From: JAJCYL01 sp040222875
GTDB lineage: Bacteria > Bacteroidota > Bacteroidia > Cytophagales > Cyclobacteriaceae
Assembly: GCA_040222875.1 (NCBI GenBank)
Contig: JAVKCG010000034.1
Location: forward strand, 372,001-436,000
DNA: 64,000 nucleotides
Reading direction: 5' to 3'
The translations under genes were made by a program, and so were the position numbers. Numbering within the stretch: position 1 is the first letter of the stretch; every line of letters begins with the position of its first letter. The notes under the pieces are model-generated. The model worked only from the letters and a program-made list of their open reading frames with translations, ran no database searches and was not told the origin of the DNA. Shown in pieces: positions 17,175 to 24,881 of this stretch.

Positions 17175-17858
17175 TCATGCTACATGCAGAGATGAGGTGA
17201 TCTCCTTATCCAAAAGACTAATCACCTTGCGATTGTAAGCGATCTTCCCTTCCATCCGTAGCTTGTTCAAAACTGACGTAACAGTCTGCCTTGACATATT
17301 TACAATTTCGGCTATTTCGTTGTGAGTGAGGAAGTTATTCACAACCACTTTATCATCATTCAATACTCCTTCCTTTCCGGCCAATTCAGCCAGGAAGGAT
17401 GTAAGACGGCCCTCCATATCGTTACAGGTAAGATAGCTGACCCTACGCTGCAGCTTTTTAATTCTCCTATCCATAATCCTTGAGACTTCAAGGGCCAGGT
17501 CATGATAGCTTGAAGTAATTTGATCAAGTTCATTTTGGTTTATCAATGCCAACTGACCCGAATTAGATAAAGCCTGCACATAGCGATCGTTTGTTCTCCC
17601 ATCCAAAACTGAAGAATAAAAAATATCACCGCCGCTCAATAGTTCTGCTGTCTCTTGATTTCCGTCTTCATCAACTTCTATCATTCGGAACAAACCTTGC
17701 AGTACCAAAAATGTTTTGGGCTCCGGTGTTCCAGATACTTTAATTAAATCCCTTTTGCTAATTGTTGTCAATTTCGCCTTGCAGGAGATTTCATTATTTA
17801 CTTCGGATGAAAAGTTGAAATTGGTGTAGAGAAAATGGTTAATCAGATTGTTTTTCAT
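17175..17858 (-). CDS. Crp/Fnr-family transcriptional regulator
   Basis: A protein of 227 residues with an N-terminal cyclic-nucleotide-binding-type barrel (residues about 25-120, 'FLVLQGLFRMIEVDEDGNQETAELLSGGDIFY'), a long dimerisation helix with 'RRIKKLQRRVSYL', and a C-terminal winged helix with recognition helix 'MSRQTVTSVLNKLRMEGKI'. No cysteine cluster of the Fnr type is seen near the N-terminus. The ligand is unknown. It is 42 bases upstream of the YHS gene on the same strand, so the three genes may form one transcript. Confidence 0.9.
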   Translation of the reverse strand: MKNNLINHFLYTNFNFSSEVNNEISCKAKLTTISKRDLIKVSGTPEPKTFLVLQGLFRMIEVDEDGNQETAELLSGGDIFYSSVLDGRTNDRYVQALSNSGQLALINQNELDQITSSYHDLALEVSRIMDRRIKKLQRRVSYLTCNDMEGRLTSFLAELAGKEGVLNDDKVVVNNFLTHNEIAEIVNMSRQTVTSVLNKLRMEGKIAYNRKVISLLDKEITSSLHVA

Positions 17859-18036
17859 GGTCTTTGATATTTACAACCCAATTAACGTGTCTAATTGTCG
17901 CCACACGGTCACGCAGTTATCATATTTTTATAACAAGCATAGATTCATGCTAATGGCTGTAAATCAGTTACTTAATTGCAATCAGGGATGAGATATTTGC
18001 CATCGAACCGACATTATGCGCCCAATATGAATGAAA

Positions 18037-18069
18037 GTGTGAAATGGCTGTGACCATTTTGTGATAATT
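18037..18069 (+). promoter_or_regulatory. Three direct repeats with exact 11-bp period upstream of the response regulator
   Basis: TGTGA occurs at 18038-18042, 18049-18053 and 18060-18064, each 11 bases apart. The units are GTGTGAAATGG, CTGTGACCATT and TTGTGATAATT. Direct repeats at 10-11-bp spacing are the usual binding sites of OmpR/PhoB-type regulators, and the ATG of such a regulator lies 28 bases downstream. Autoregulation is inferred. Confidence 0.5.
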
Positions 18070-18096
18070 GAGACCTTAGTTTACGTTTACAAGCCA

Positions 18097-18807
18097 ATGA
18101 AAAAAGTATTAATTATAGAAGACGACCCCGAGATTATCAGCTTGCTTGAGATTCATTTGAAGGATTTATCATGTGAAACTGCTAAGGCATCTGATGGGAA
18201 ATTAGGGTTGGAATTAGCTGAAACTGAAGAATTCAATTTGATCATACTTGATTTGATGCTGCCAAAAATGGATGGAATTGAAGTTTGTCAAAAACTTAGG
18301 GGTAAAGGTGTGAATACACCCATTTTGATGTTAACGGCGAAATCAGAAGAGATAGACCGAGTGCTTGGCCTTGAAATGGGCGCAGACGATTATATGACTA
18401 AGCCGTTTAGCGTGAGAGAGTTTATTGCAAGGGTCAAGGCCATTTTTAGAAGGACCCAAATGATAAGAGAAAGCCTTGAGACTGATGCTGCCGAGACAAT
18501 TAACTGGGAAGGGCTTTCTATTGACATCGAAAAACGTAAAGTACTGATAAATGATAATAAGGTTGAACTATCTCCCAAGGAGTTTGAACTATTGATCTTA
18601 CTAGCTTCTAACCCAGGTAAAAGTTACAACAGGTCTAATCTGCTCAATTTAATTTGGGGCTACGAATTTGAGGGATATGAGCATACTGTCAACTCTCATA
18701 TAAATAGACTAAGGGCCAAAATTGAACCAGACATGGCCAACCCCAAATATATTCTCACCACTTGGGGAGTAGGTTATAAATTCAACGAAGAACTAGACCG
18801 CGACTAA
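18097..18807 (+). CDS. OmpR/PhoB-family response regulator
   Basis: A protein of 236 residues from the ATG at 18097 (MKKVLIIEDDPEI). An in-frame GTG at 18061 would add 12 residues, but the receiver domain normally starts at the MKKVLI strand and the GTG lies inside the repeat array. The receiver has the acidic pair ED-D, phospho-acceptor Asp52 (LIILDLMLPKMDG) and the conserved 'MTKPF' lysine. The C-terminal winged helix has 'ELSPKEFELLILLASNPGKSY' and 'VNSHINRLRAKIEPD'. The partner kinase starts 2 bases after the stop. Confidence 0.93.
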   Translation: MKKVLIIEDDPEIISLLEIHLKDLSCETAKASDGKLGLELAETEEFNLIILDLMLPKMDGIEVCQKLRGKGVNTPILMLTAKSEEIDRVLGLEMGADDYMTKPFSVREFIARVKAIFRRTQMIRESLETDAAETINWEGLSIDIEKRKVLINDNKVELSPKEFELLILLASNPGKSYNRSNLLNLIWGYEFEGYEHTVNSHINRLRAKIEPDMANPKYILTTWGVGYKFNEELDRD

Positions 18808-18809
18808 TT

Positions 18810-20312
18810 ATGTCACAAAAAAAAGCTATCTCAAATAAGCTCATTCGTAAGTTGTCAGTCACCTTCCTTTTGCTGATACTCTTAATCGGTACTGCTTATA
18901 TCTTAATAACAGCGTGGTTTGCCAATAAATATTTTGAAGAAACTACTCAAAAACTCAATGCTGAAATTGCCAATCATTTGATTGACGAAAAGTTTCAAAA
19001 TGAATCGCCCTTTCTCGAAAATGGATCTGTTAACAAACCGTTGTTTGGCGAGATCATGCATGATATGATGGCTGTAAACCATGGTATCGAGGTTTTTTTA
19101 CTTGATAATGATGGCTATCTGCTGTACTCAGTAGTTCTTGACCATAACCCAAATGAACCCATGCAGAAAATTGACATGGAGCCGGTCAGGGAGTTTATTG
19201 AAACAAATGGGCAGAAATATGTTTTGGGAGATGATCCTAGAAATGAGGGTAATCATAAGATTTTCTCTGCCGCCCATTTCGAAAATAATGGCAGGGAGGG
19301 ATACATCTACATCATTTTGGCTGGTCAGGAGTTTGATCAGGTAACCAGCTCACTTTTTACCAGCTATTTCGCAAGATTAGGTACTGGCGCCACCATTTTA
19401 ACATTGATATTCGTAATGCTGCTTGGTTTTCTAGCCATTTGGTACATCACTAAGAGCTTAAGGGAAATCGTCTTTACAGTTTGTCGGTTTAGTTCTGGAG
19501 ACTTAACTGCGAGGATTCCAAATGCAGAAAATACAGACCTATCAAACCTTGCAATTTCATTTAATCAAATGGCAGACACAATAGTAGAGAATATTGAAAA
19601 AATAAAATCGGTCGATACGCTTCGCCGTGAATTGATTGCCAATGTTTCACATGACCTCCGAACACCGCTAGCTATTATGCAGGGATATGTTGAAACAATG
19701 CAAATGAAGCATACAGGCTTAAGCGCTGAAGAACAGATGAAATATCTTAACATTTTGCATAGTAGCACTGAAAAGCTCTCTCATTTGGTAAGCCAACTAT
19801 TTGAGTATTCCAAATTAGAGGCCAAGCAGGTGGAGCCTGAAAACGAACCTTTCCTAATTTCTGAGCTTGCAATGGATATTAATAATAAGTACGAGATTTT
19901 AGCGAAAGAAAAAGGTATAACGATCAATCTTGAAATTGAGGAAAACCTGCCTTTGGTTTTTGGGGACATCAGTCTTGTAGAAAGAGCCATACAAAACCTA
20001 ATGGACAATGCTCTTAAATTCACTTTAAAAGGCGGAACTGTAAACTTGATAATGAATTCCACTAAGCACAATGTGGAAGTTTCAATCAAAGACAACGGCC
20101 CCGGTATACCGGAAAATGAGCAATCCTACATCTTTGAACGCTACCATAAAGCTGGGTCTGCCAAATCATCCGGGGCAGGTTTGGGGCTTGCGATTGTCAA
20201 AAAAATATTGGAGATCCATAATTCAACAATTGAAGTAATTAGCAAGCCCAATGAGGGGACAACCTTCCATTTTCTGTTGCCGGTATATGAAAAGAAATTG
20301 GGCATTGTATAA
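18810..20312 (+). CDS. Membrane sensor histidine kinase
   Basis: A protein of 500 residues: TM helix about 15-37, periplasmic sensor domain about 38-185, second TM about 190-215, HAMP about 215-265, HisKA with phospho-His281 in 'NVSHDLRTPLAIMQGY', and an HATPase domain with N box 'NLMDNALKFT' and G boxes 'DNGPGIP' and 'GAGLGLAIVK'. It is the cognate kinase of the preceding regulator (2-base gap). The periplasmic domain suggests an envelope signal; its ligand is unknown. No target genes other than possible autoregulation are evident. Confidence 0.93.
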   Translation: MSQKKAISNKLIRKLSVTFLLLILLIGTAYILITAWFANKYFEETTQKLNAEIANHLIDEKFQNESPFLENGSVNKPLFGEIMHDMMAVNHGIEVFLLDNDGYLLYSVVLDHNPNEPMQKIDMEPVREFIETNGQKYVLGDDPRNEGNHKIFSAAHFENNGREGYIYIILAGQEFDQVTSSLFTSYFARLGTGATILTLIFVMLLGFLAIWYITKSLREIVFTVCRFSSGDLTARIPNAENTDLSNLAISFNQMADTIVENIEKIKSVDTLRRELIANVSHDLRTPLAIMQGYVETMQMKHTGLSAEEQMKYLNILHSSTEKLSHLVSQLFEYSKLEAKQVEPENEPFLISELAMDINNKYEILAKEKGITINLEIEENLPLVFGDISLVERAIQNLMDNALKFTLKGGTVNLIMNSTKHNVEVSIKDNGPGIPENEQSYIFERYHKAGSAKSSGAGLGLAIVKKILEIHNSTIEVISKPNEGTTFHFLLPVYEKKLGIV

Positions 20313-20322
20313 TTTGAAAAAA

Positions 20323-20350
20323 TTCGTACATTTATGCGAATTTATTCGCA
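20323..20350 (+). promoter_or_regulatory. Palindromic operator candidate directly before the ParS/Xre antitoxin start
   Basis: TGCGAA (20335-20340) and TTCGCA (20345-20350) form a perfect inverted repeat with a TTTA spacer, and the last base touches the ATG at 20351. A further related half-site TTCGTA lies at 20323-20328. Antitoxins of this type usually repress their own operon through such palindromes; binding here is inferred. Confidence 0.55.
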
Positions 20351-20734
20351 ATGGATATAGTTAATGAGCCAGCAGTAAGGTACCGTAAATCCAACGAGGG
20401 CATCACTAAGTCTGATTTTTTAGTAGTGGTTGCCGAAACAGGCCTTAGCCTAAGTGAATTCTCTAAATTGTTGCCAGTAAGTAAACGAACCGTAGAGAAA
20501 GTTAAAGATGAAGAGTTACTGAGCCCCGTCGTGAGTGATAGGGTCCTTCAAATCGCATCCCTATACACAAATGGTAAAGAGCTGTTCGGAAATTCTCAGA
20601 GTTTCAAAGACTGGTTACAATCTCCGGTGATGGCCCTTGGTGGTAAAAAGCCAATTGAATACCTCAACACAGATACCGGGATCAGTATCGTAAATGATAT
20701 TATGGGCCGCATTGAATACGGCGTTTATTCCTGA
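20351..20734 (+). CDS. ParS/MbcA/Xre-type antitoxin (DUF2384)
   Basis: A protein of 127 residues. The N-terminal half holds an Xre-like helix-turn-helix ('GLSLSEFSKLLPVSKRTVEKVK'). The C-terminal half is the DUF2384/MbcA-ParS toxin-binding domain ('ELFGNSQSFKDWLQSPVMALGGKKPIEYLNTDTGISIVNDIMGRIEYGVYS'-type ending, with the W-L..P..ALGG..P pattern). It neutralises the RES toxin encoded next; stop and start codons overlap by one base (TGATG). A palindrome sits against its start codon. Confidence 0.9.
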   Translation: MDIVNEPAVRYRKSNEGITKSDFLVVVAETGLSLSEFSKLLPVSKRTVEKVKDEELLSPVVSDRVLQIASLYTNGKELFGNSQSFKDWLQSPVMALGGKKPIEYLNTDTGISIVNDIMGRIEYGVYS

Positions 20735-21180
20735 TGCTGGTTTACCGGGTCTCATCAAAGCAACATGCAAATGACTTGAGTGGAACGGGTGCCATGCTTT
20801 TTGGTGGGCGATGGAACATGAAGGGAACCCGGATGGTGTACACATCAGGCAGCCTTTCTTTAGCTACTCTTGAAATTGTTGCCAACCTGACTGCTGACAA
20901 ATTGGATAGAAGTTGGTATAGGATTGAAATTGAAATTCCTGATCAACTTCCAATTGACGTACCCATACTCCCAAAAAACTGGAATTCTTTCCCTCATAGC
21001 GGTAATACACCCAAAATTGGAAGCGACTTTATAAAGCGCAATGGATTGTGCTTAAAGGTGCCTAGTGCAATCATTCCTTCAGAATACAATTACTTGTTGA
21101 ACCCCTCGAATGAAGAATTCAAAAACATCAAAATTTTAAGTGCTCAGCCCTTCATAATTGACCGAAGATTGCTGGGTTGA
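20734..21180 (+). CDS. RES-domain toxin (NAD+-targeting type)
   Basis: A protein of 148 residues with the RES signature: arginine in 'YRVSS', 'GTGAMLFGGRWNMKGTRMVYTSGSLSLATLEIV' with the R, E and S positions that name the family, and a C-terminal 'NPSNEEFKNIKILS'. RES toxins degrade NAD+ and halt growth. It is full-length without frameshift. Start overlap with the antitoxin gene indicates translational coupling. It ends 14 bases before the convergent MscS gene. Confidence 0.9.
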   Translation: MLVYRVSSKQHANDLSGTGAMLFGGRWNMKGTRMVYTSGSLSLATLEIVANLTADKLDRSWYRIEIEIPDQLPIDVPILPKNWNSFPHSGNTPKIGSDFIKRNGLCLKVPSAIIPSEYNYLLNPSNEEFKNIKILSAQPFIIDRRLLG

Positions 21181-21194
21181 CCTGCTTTTCAGGA

Positions 21195-22094
21195 TTATTT
21201 TGAGCCACTGATTTCTACCTGCTGATTTTTGATATGCAGATCACGCTGAGGAAATGGTATCTCAATACCAGCTGCTTTAAACTTCTCAAAGATGGCGAAA
21301 TTGAGTTCGCTTGTGAGGCGGCGGGGCCTATCAGTGTAAGAGGTCGTCCATACTAACAATGTGAAGTTCAATGAACTATCTCCGAATTCTTCAAAAAATA
21401 CATTAGGCGAGGGTTCCTCCAAAACATTAGAATTCTCCGATGCCACTTCTAACAGCAATTTCTCAATCTGTTTAGGGTCTTCATTGTAGCTCACTCCAAC
21501 CGGAATATTGAAGCGGATGTTGCGGTCGTTATGACTCCAGTTGATCACGGTTCCTGAAATGAATTCAGAATTAGGAACTATGATAGAAATATTGTCATTC
21601 GTAAGAATTGTTGTGGCCCTCACGGAGATATTAATTACATCTCCACTAATATCCCCGACTTCAATTCTATCACCCACTTTAATTGGGTTTTCAAATAATA
21701 TGATGATACCTGAAATAAGGTTATTTGTGATGTTCTGAAGGCCAAAACCAATACCAACTCCAAGGGCACCGGCAATTAAACTCAATGCACTCAAATCAAT
21801 ACCAGCTGATTGTATAATTACAATTGTTCCGATAATGATGATCACAAACTTTGTTATCATCCCTATGGACTCACGCAAGCCTATATTTATTTCAGCCCTC
21901 TTAAGGATTTTGTTGATCAAAATCTTCTTAACCTTACCCGCTACGAAAAACAAGACAATGAATGCCAGGAAAAAATAAAAGAGGGTGCTCAAGCTAATTT
22001 CGCTCTCACCAAGCTTAAAAAGTGAGTTGGTGAATATCTCTCCAACATCCCTAAGGAAAGACAGTATGTCTTCTTGTACTTCTGATGCTTCCAT
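21195..22094 (-). CDS. Small-conductance mechanosensitive channel, MscS family
   Basis: A protein of 299 residues with about three TM helices. The pore helix region is 'SLIAGALGVGIGFGLQNITNNLISGIIILFEN', and the following beta domain starts 'PIKVGDRIEVGDISGDVINISVRATTI', the MscS signature. The C-terminal alpha/beta domain ends near 'GIEIPFPQRDLHI'. It releases solutes on hypo-osmotic shock. The N-terminus begins with a short amphipathic stretch, with no large extra domain. It is convergent with the RES toxin gene. Confidence 0.93.
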   Translation of the reverse strand: MEASEVQEDILSFLRDVGEIFTNSLFKLGESEISLSTLFYFFLAFIVLFFVAGKVKKILINKILKRAEINIGLRESIGMITKFVIIIIGTIVIIQSAGIDLSALSLIAGALGVGIGFGLQNITNNLISGIIILFENPIKVGDRIEVGDISGDVINISVRATTILTNDNISIIVPNSEFISGTVINWSHNDRNIRFNIPVGVSYNEDPKQIEKLLLEVASENSNVLEEPSPNVFFEEFGDSSLNFTLLVWTTSYTDRPRRLTSELNFAIFEKFKAAGIEIPFPQRDLHIKNQQVEISGSK

Positions 22095-22214
22095 AAAAAT
22101 AAATTGCAGGGCAATAATAAGAAGTTGAGGCAGTATTCCATTAAAATCAATTCTCGGTTTGTCGCATGTTCATAGTTAGTATCTTACCACAGGAAATAAA
22201 CAAACTAGTATGCA

Positions 22215-22691
22215 ATGAAGAATATGCTTGCGAAAGTTAAGGTTGGAATCGAACGATACCCCGAGGCCATTAAATCAGTCTATGGAAATGCCCTTGACAA
22301 ACTAAATACCGGGCTCAGTAAAATTGCCAATATGGGTTCTGAGACTAAAAGTAAGGTGCTTGATTTTACTAATGAAATTGTTTCTATTTTACCCATTCTT
22401 GAAGAATTTGGATACAAAGCATCAGAATTACGGGTTGGTGTTTCCCTTCCACCATCTATTGAAATGGATGTTTTAAAGGTGAATGAAATTACGAAGAAAG
22501 ACCATGATGAAAAGATGGAGAAATACAAAGCCAGAAAGATGTTTAACCTGATTATTAAGTCGCTGGAATCTGCCAGGGACATCCAGGATAAAGTAAAAAT
22601 TGGTGATGATTATCATCATGAATTCAGCTTGCATATAACCATACCACCCAATGTTGGTATCAAGTATAGGCTCAAGGAAATGGCGAACTGA
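22215..22691 (+). CDS. Hypothetical protein, cytoplasmic, helix-rich
   Basis: A protein of 158 residues, not recognised. It has no signal peptide or TM segment. The N-terminal 70 residues are lysine-rich and probably helical ('GNALDKLNTGLSKIANMGSETKSKVLDFTNEIVSILPILEEFGY'). The middle reads 'ELRVGVSLPPSIEMDVLKVNEIT', and the C-terminus has strands ending 'HEFSLHITIPPNVGIKYRLKEMAN'. The two 'V-x-(L/I)-P-P-(S/N)' strands suggest a repeated beta element. It lies divergently beside mscS with 120 bases between. An ATG 3 codons in (MLAKVK) is an alternative start. Confidence 0.6.
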   Translation: MKNMLAKVKVGIERYPEAIKSVYGNALDKLNTGLSKIANMGSETKSKVLDFTNEIVSILPILEEFGYKASELRVGVSLPPSIEMDVLKVNEITKKDHDEKMEKYKARKMFNLIIKSLESARDIQDKVKIGDDYHHEFSLHITIPPNVGIKYRLKEMAN

Positions 22692-22747
22692 TTATCCCTA
22701 CACATGATTCAATCTCTCGCTAACATTACATTTTAAAAATTTCTGAA

Positions 22748-23923
22748 TTGCCACGTAACGTTTGGATTTTAACCCTCTGCCAGGCTTTGATGACCTCATG
22801 CGCTTCAATGGTTGTTTTTGCCGGGAGTCTAATAGGAGTTGACCTTGCCCCTACAGAAAAATTAAGTACACTACCTAATGCGGTGATCGTTGTGGGCACT
22901 GCATTGACTTCAATTCCGATTGCCTTATCCATGAGAAAATTTGGCAGGCGAAAAGTTTTTGTAACCGCATCGTCTGTTGCGGTTGTAGTTGCACTAATCG
23001 GAGCTTATTCAATCATGATACAATCTTTTGCTCTGTTTTGCGCTACAACTGCCCTACTTGGTGCCACTATGGCGGCAGTACAGCAGTTTCGTTTTGCGGC
23101 GATGGAAAGTGTCCCGACGGATCAAGCGCCGAGAGCGGCCTCACAAGTGCTTCTGGGAGGTTTGGCAGCCGCCTTCATTGGTCCAGAATTGGCCCTACTT
23201 GGCAAAGATTGGTTCGAGGCGCCTTTTGCTGGTTCATTTATTTTGCTGGCTGGTCTTTTCGTTATTTCATCTATTGTTCTAAATAATTTCAGGAACATCG
23301 GTTTCAATGATCCTGAGTTTAAGAAACCTGGCCGGCATCTAAGTAACATTATTAAGCAACCAATATTTTGGGTTGCTGTCACAGCTGCAGTTGTAGGCTA
23401 TGCATCCATGACTTTCATAATGACTGCTACCCCTATCAGCATGCATGTGCATAATGGGCATTCCCTTCAGGATACCAAATGGGTAATTCAGAGCCACATT
23501 ATTGCCATGTTTTTACCAAGTCTTTTTACAGCTTTTATCATCAGAATGATCGGCATAATTAGAATGATGCTGATCGGATTGATATTATTCGCAGGCTGCC
23601 TATTTATGGCTTATTCCGGTTTTGATTTTTACAATTACTGGACATCTCTGGTATTGCTGGGCGTCGGTTGGAACTTTCTATTTATTGGTGGTACAACCCT
23701 GCTTCCGACAGCTTATGAGCCCAATGAACGATTTAAAGTGCAGGCCTTAAATGATTTCCTTGTTTTTGGAAGCCAGGCTACAGCTTCACTTGGTGCAGGG
23801 TGGATACTCTTTCAATTTGGATGGCAGCAAATGCTCATTTTAACGATCCCATTTATGGCTATGCCACTGCTTGCCATGGCGGTTTGGGCAATGAAATCAA
23901 GGTCAAACACTCAGCCCTCTTAG
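22748..23923 (+). CDS. MFS transporter with TTG start
   Basis: A protein of 391 residues with about 12 TM helices. The conserved N-terminus 'PRNVWILTLCQALMTSCASMVVFAG' is preserved only if translation begins at TTG 22748; the nearest upstream in-frame codon series hits a stop at 22721-22723 and the next ATG (codon 15) would delete half of TM1. The TM2-3 loop 'MRKFGRRKVF' is the MFS motif A. Substrate unknown. The last 4 bases overlap the end of the convergent DUF4249 gene. Confidence 0.88.
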   Translation: MPRNVWILTLCQALMTSCASMVVFAGSLIGVDLAPTEKLSTLPNAVIVVGTALTSIPIALSMRKFGRRKVFVTASSVAVVVALIGAYSIMIQSFALFCATTALLGATMAAVQQFRFAAMESVPTDQAPRAASQVLLGGLAAAFIGPELALLGKDWFEAPFAGSFILLAGLFVISSIVLNNFRNIGFNDPEFKKPGRHLSNIIKQPIFWVAVTAAVVGYASMTFIMTATPISMHVHNGHSLQDTKWVIQSHIIAMFLPSLFTAFIIRMIGIIRMMLIGLILFAGCLFMAYSGFDFYNYWTSLVLLGVGWNFLFIGGTTLLPTAYEPNERFKVQALNDFLVFGSQATASLGAGWILFQFGWQQMLILTIPFMAMPLLAMAVWAMKSRSNTQPS

Positions 23924-24879
23924 TTGGTCCGGGTTACTTCATCGGTATTTAACCTTTTGCCCAATCCCTCAACAGCTGAAACATTGAAAAAACCGAGTAC
24001 TGCTTCGTTTGGATCAGAACTTGAAATGTTGGTTGGCACATTGGCCAGAGGTGTTGCAAACAGTTCAGCAAAACCGCCAGGCCTGTTTATCTGCAAAGCC
24101 ATTTCATTTAGAAAAATAAAGGCTTCATTAGAGATCGAATTAATTTCTACAAAAACTGAGTCTCCATCAGCAAAAGGAGACAAGAAAGTATCGTCAGGTG
24201 CTTCATCTATCGGGTTAACTAAATCACGGATGGGTGGAATAAAATAAAGGCCATCTATGTTACCTCCTTCTGAAAATCCGGCATCAAATGCAATGTTTAT
24301 TTCATCTGGGTTGCTGAGATACATACCGTTTTTATAAGATTTGATCCAGTATGTATTGCCAACTCCAATTAAATCCCTTGACCAAAACTCGGCCCAGTAG
24401 CTATCAGGAAAAATAAAATCTTTTTCTTCAAACCGAAATGTTATGGAGTCAATAGTCGGCACAGGATTGAGAGTAGATTCCGCCGAATAGGTGACTCCAT
24501 TCAGCTCTATTCGTAATTGATAAGTACTACCAACCTCACCCAAAACCATATTGTCTTGAAAGGGTGACCAACCGTATGAGCCATTGTTTTGATCAATAAA
24601 AGTAAATTGTTTACCCTGATCATCAGTTACAATAACTGAGGCTCCGGTCACACCCTCAGGTTGGCCCTGGTTAAAATATGGCCTCGTTCTGGTGAGTCTA
24701 ACGGTTTGACCTGTAAGTTGATTGTTTAACCATGCATCCACTACCAGTTGGGGTGGGGCTTCTTCCAGTACAGGATCAATCTGATCTTCGCAAGATACTA
24801 GTGCCGCTAAAAATCCGGCCATAACCAATATTACTGACACATTGTATTTGGTTGATATTTTGGATTTAATTCGTTTCAC
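23920..24879 (-). CDS. DUF4249 outer-membrane lipoprotein
   Basis: A protein of 319 residues with a lipoprotein signal (…LAALVSC, lipid Cys at about residue 30) and the DUF4249 pattern 'PPQLVVDAWLNNQLTGQTVRLTRTRPYF', 'VTGASVIVTDDQGKQFTF', 'LGEVGSTYQLRIELNG'. DUF4249 proteins pair with TonB-dependent receptors much as SusD pairs with SusC, probably as surface substrate-binding lids. Here the receptor gene lies 2 bases upstream. Substrate unknown. Confidence 0.9.
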   Translation of the reverse strand: MKRIKSKISTKYNVSVILVMAGFLAALVSCEDQIDPVLEEAPPQLVVDAWLNNQLTGQTVRLTRTRPYFNQGQPEGVTGASVIVTDDQGKQFTFIDQNNGSYGWSPFQDNMVLGEVGSTYQLRIELNGVTYSAESTLNPVPTIDSITFRFEEKDFIFPDSYWAEFWSRDLIGVGNTYWIKSYKNGMYLSNPDEINIAFDAGFSEGGNIDGLYFIPPIRDLVNPIDEAPDDTFLSPFADGDSVFVEINSISNEAFIFLNEMALQINRPGGFAELFATPLANVPTNISSSDPNEAVLGFFNVSAVEGLGKRLNTDEVTRTN

Positions 24880-24881
24880 AA

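Noticed and set aside
18061..18096. GTG at 18061 as start of the response regulator
   Set aside because: It lies within the 11-bp repeat array and would add 12 residues ahead of the conserved first strand of the receiver domain.
20308..20316. TATAATTTG as promoter of the ParS/RES pair
   Set aside because: The spacing between TA and TTTG is off by one from TAnnTTTG and no -33 element is visible, so it was not listed.
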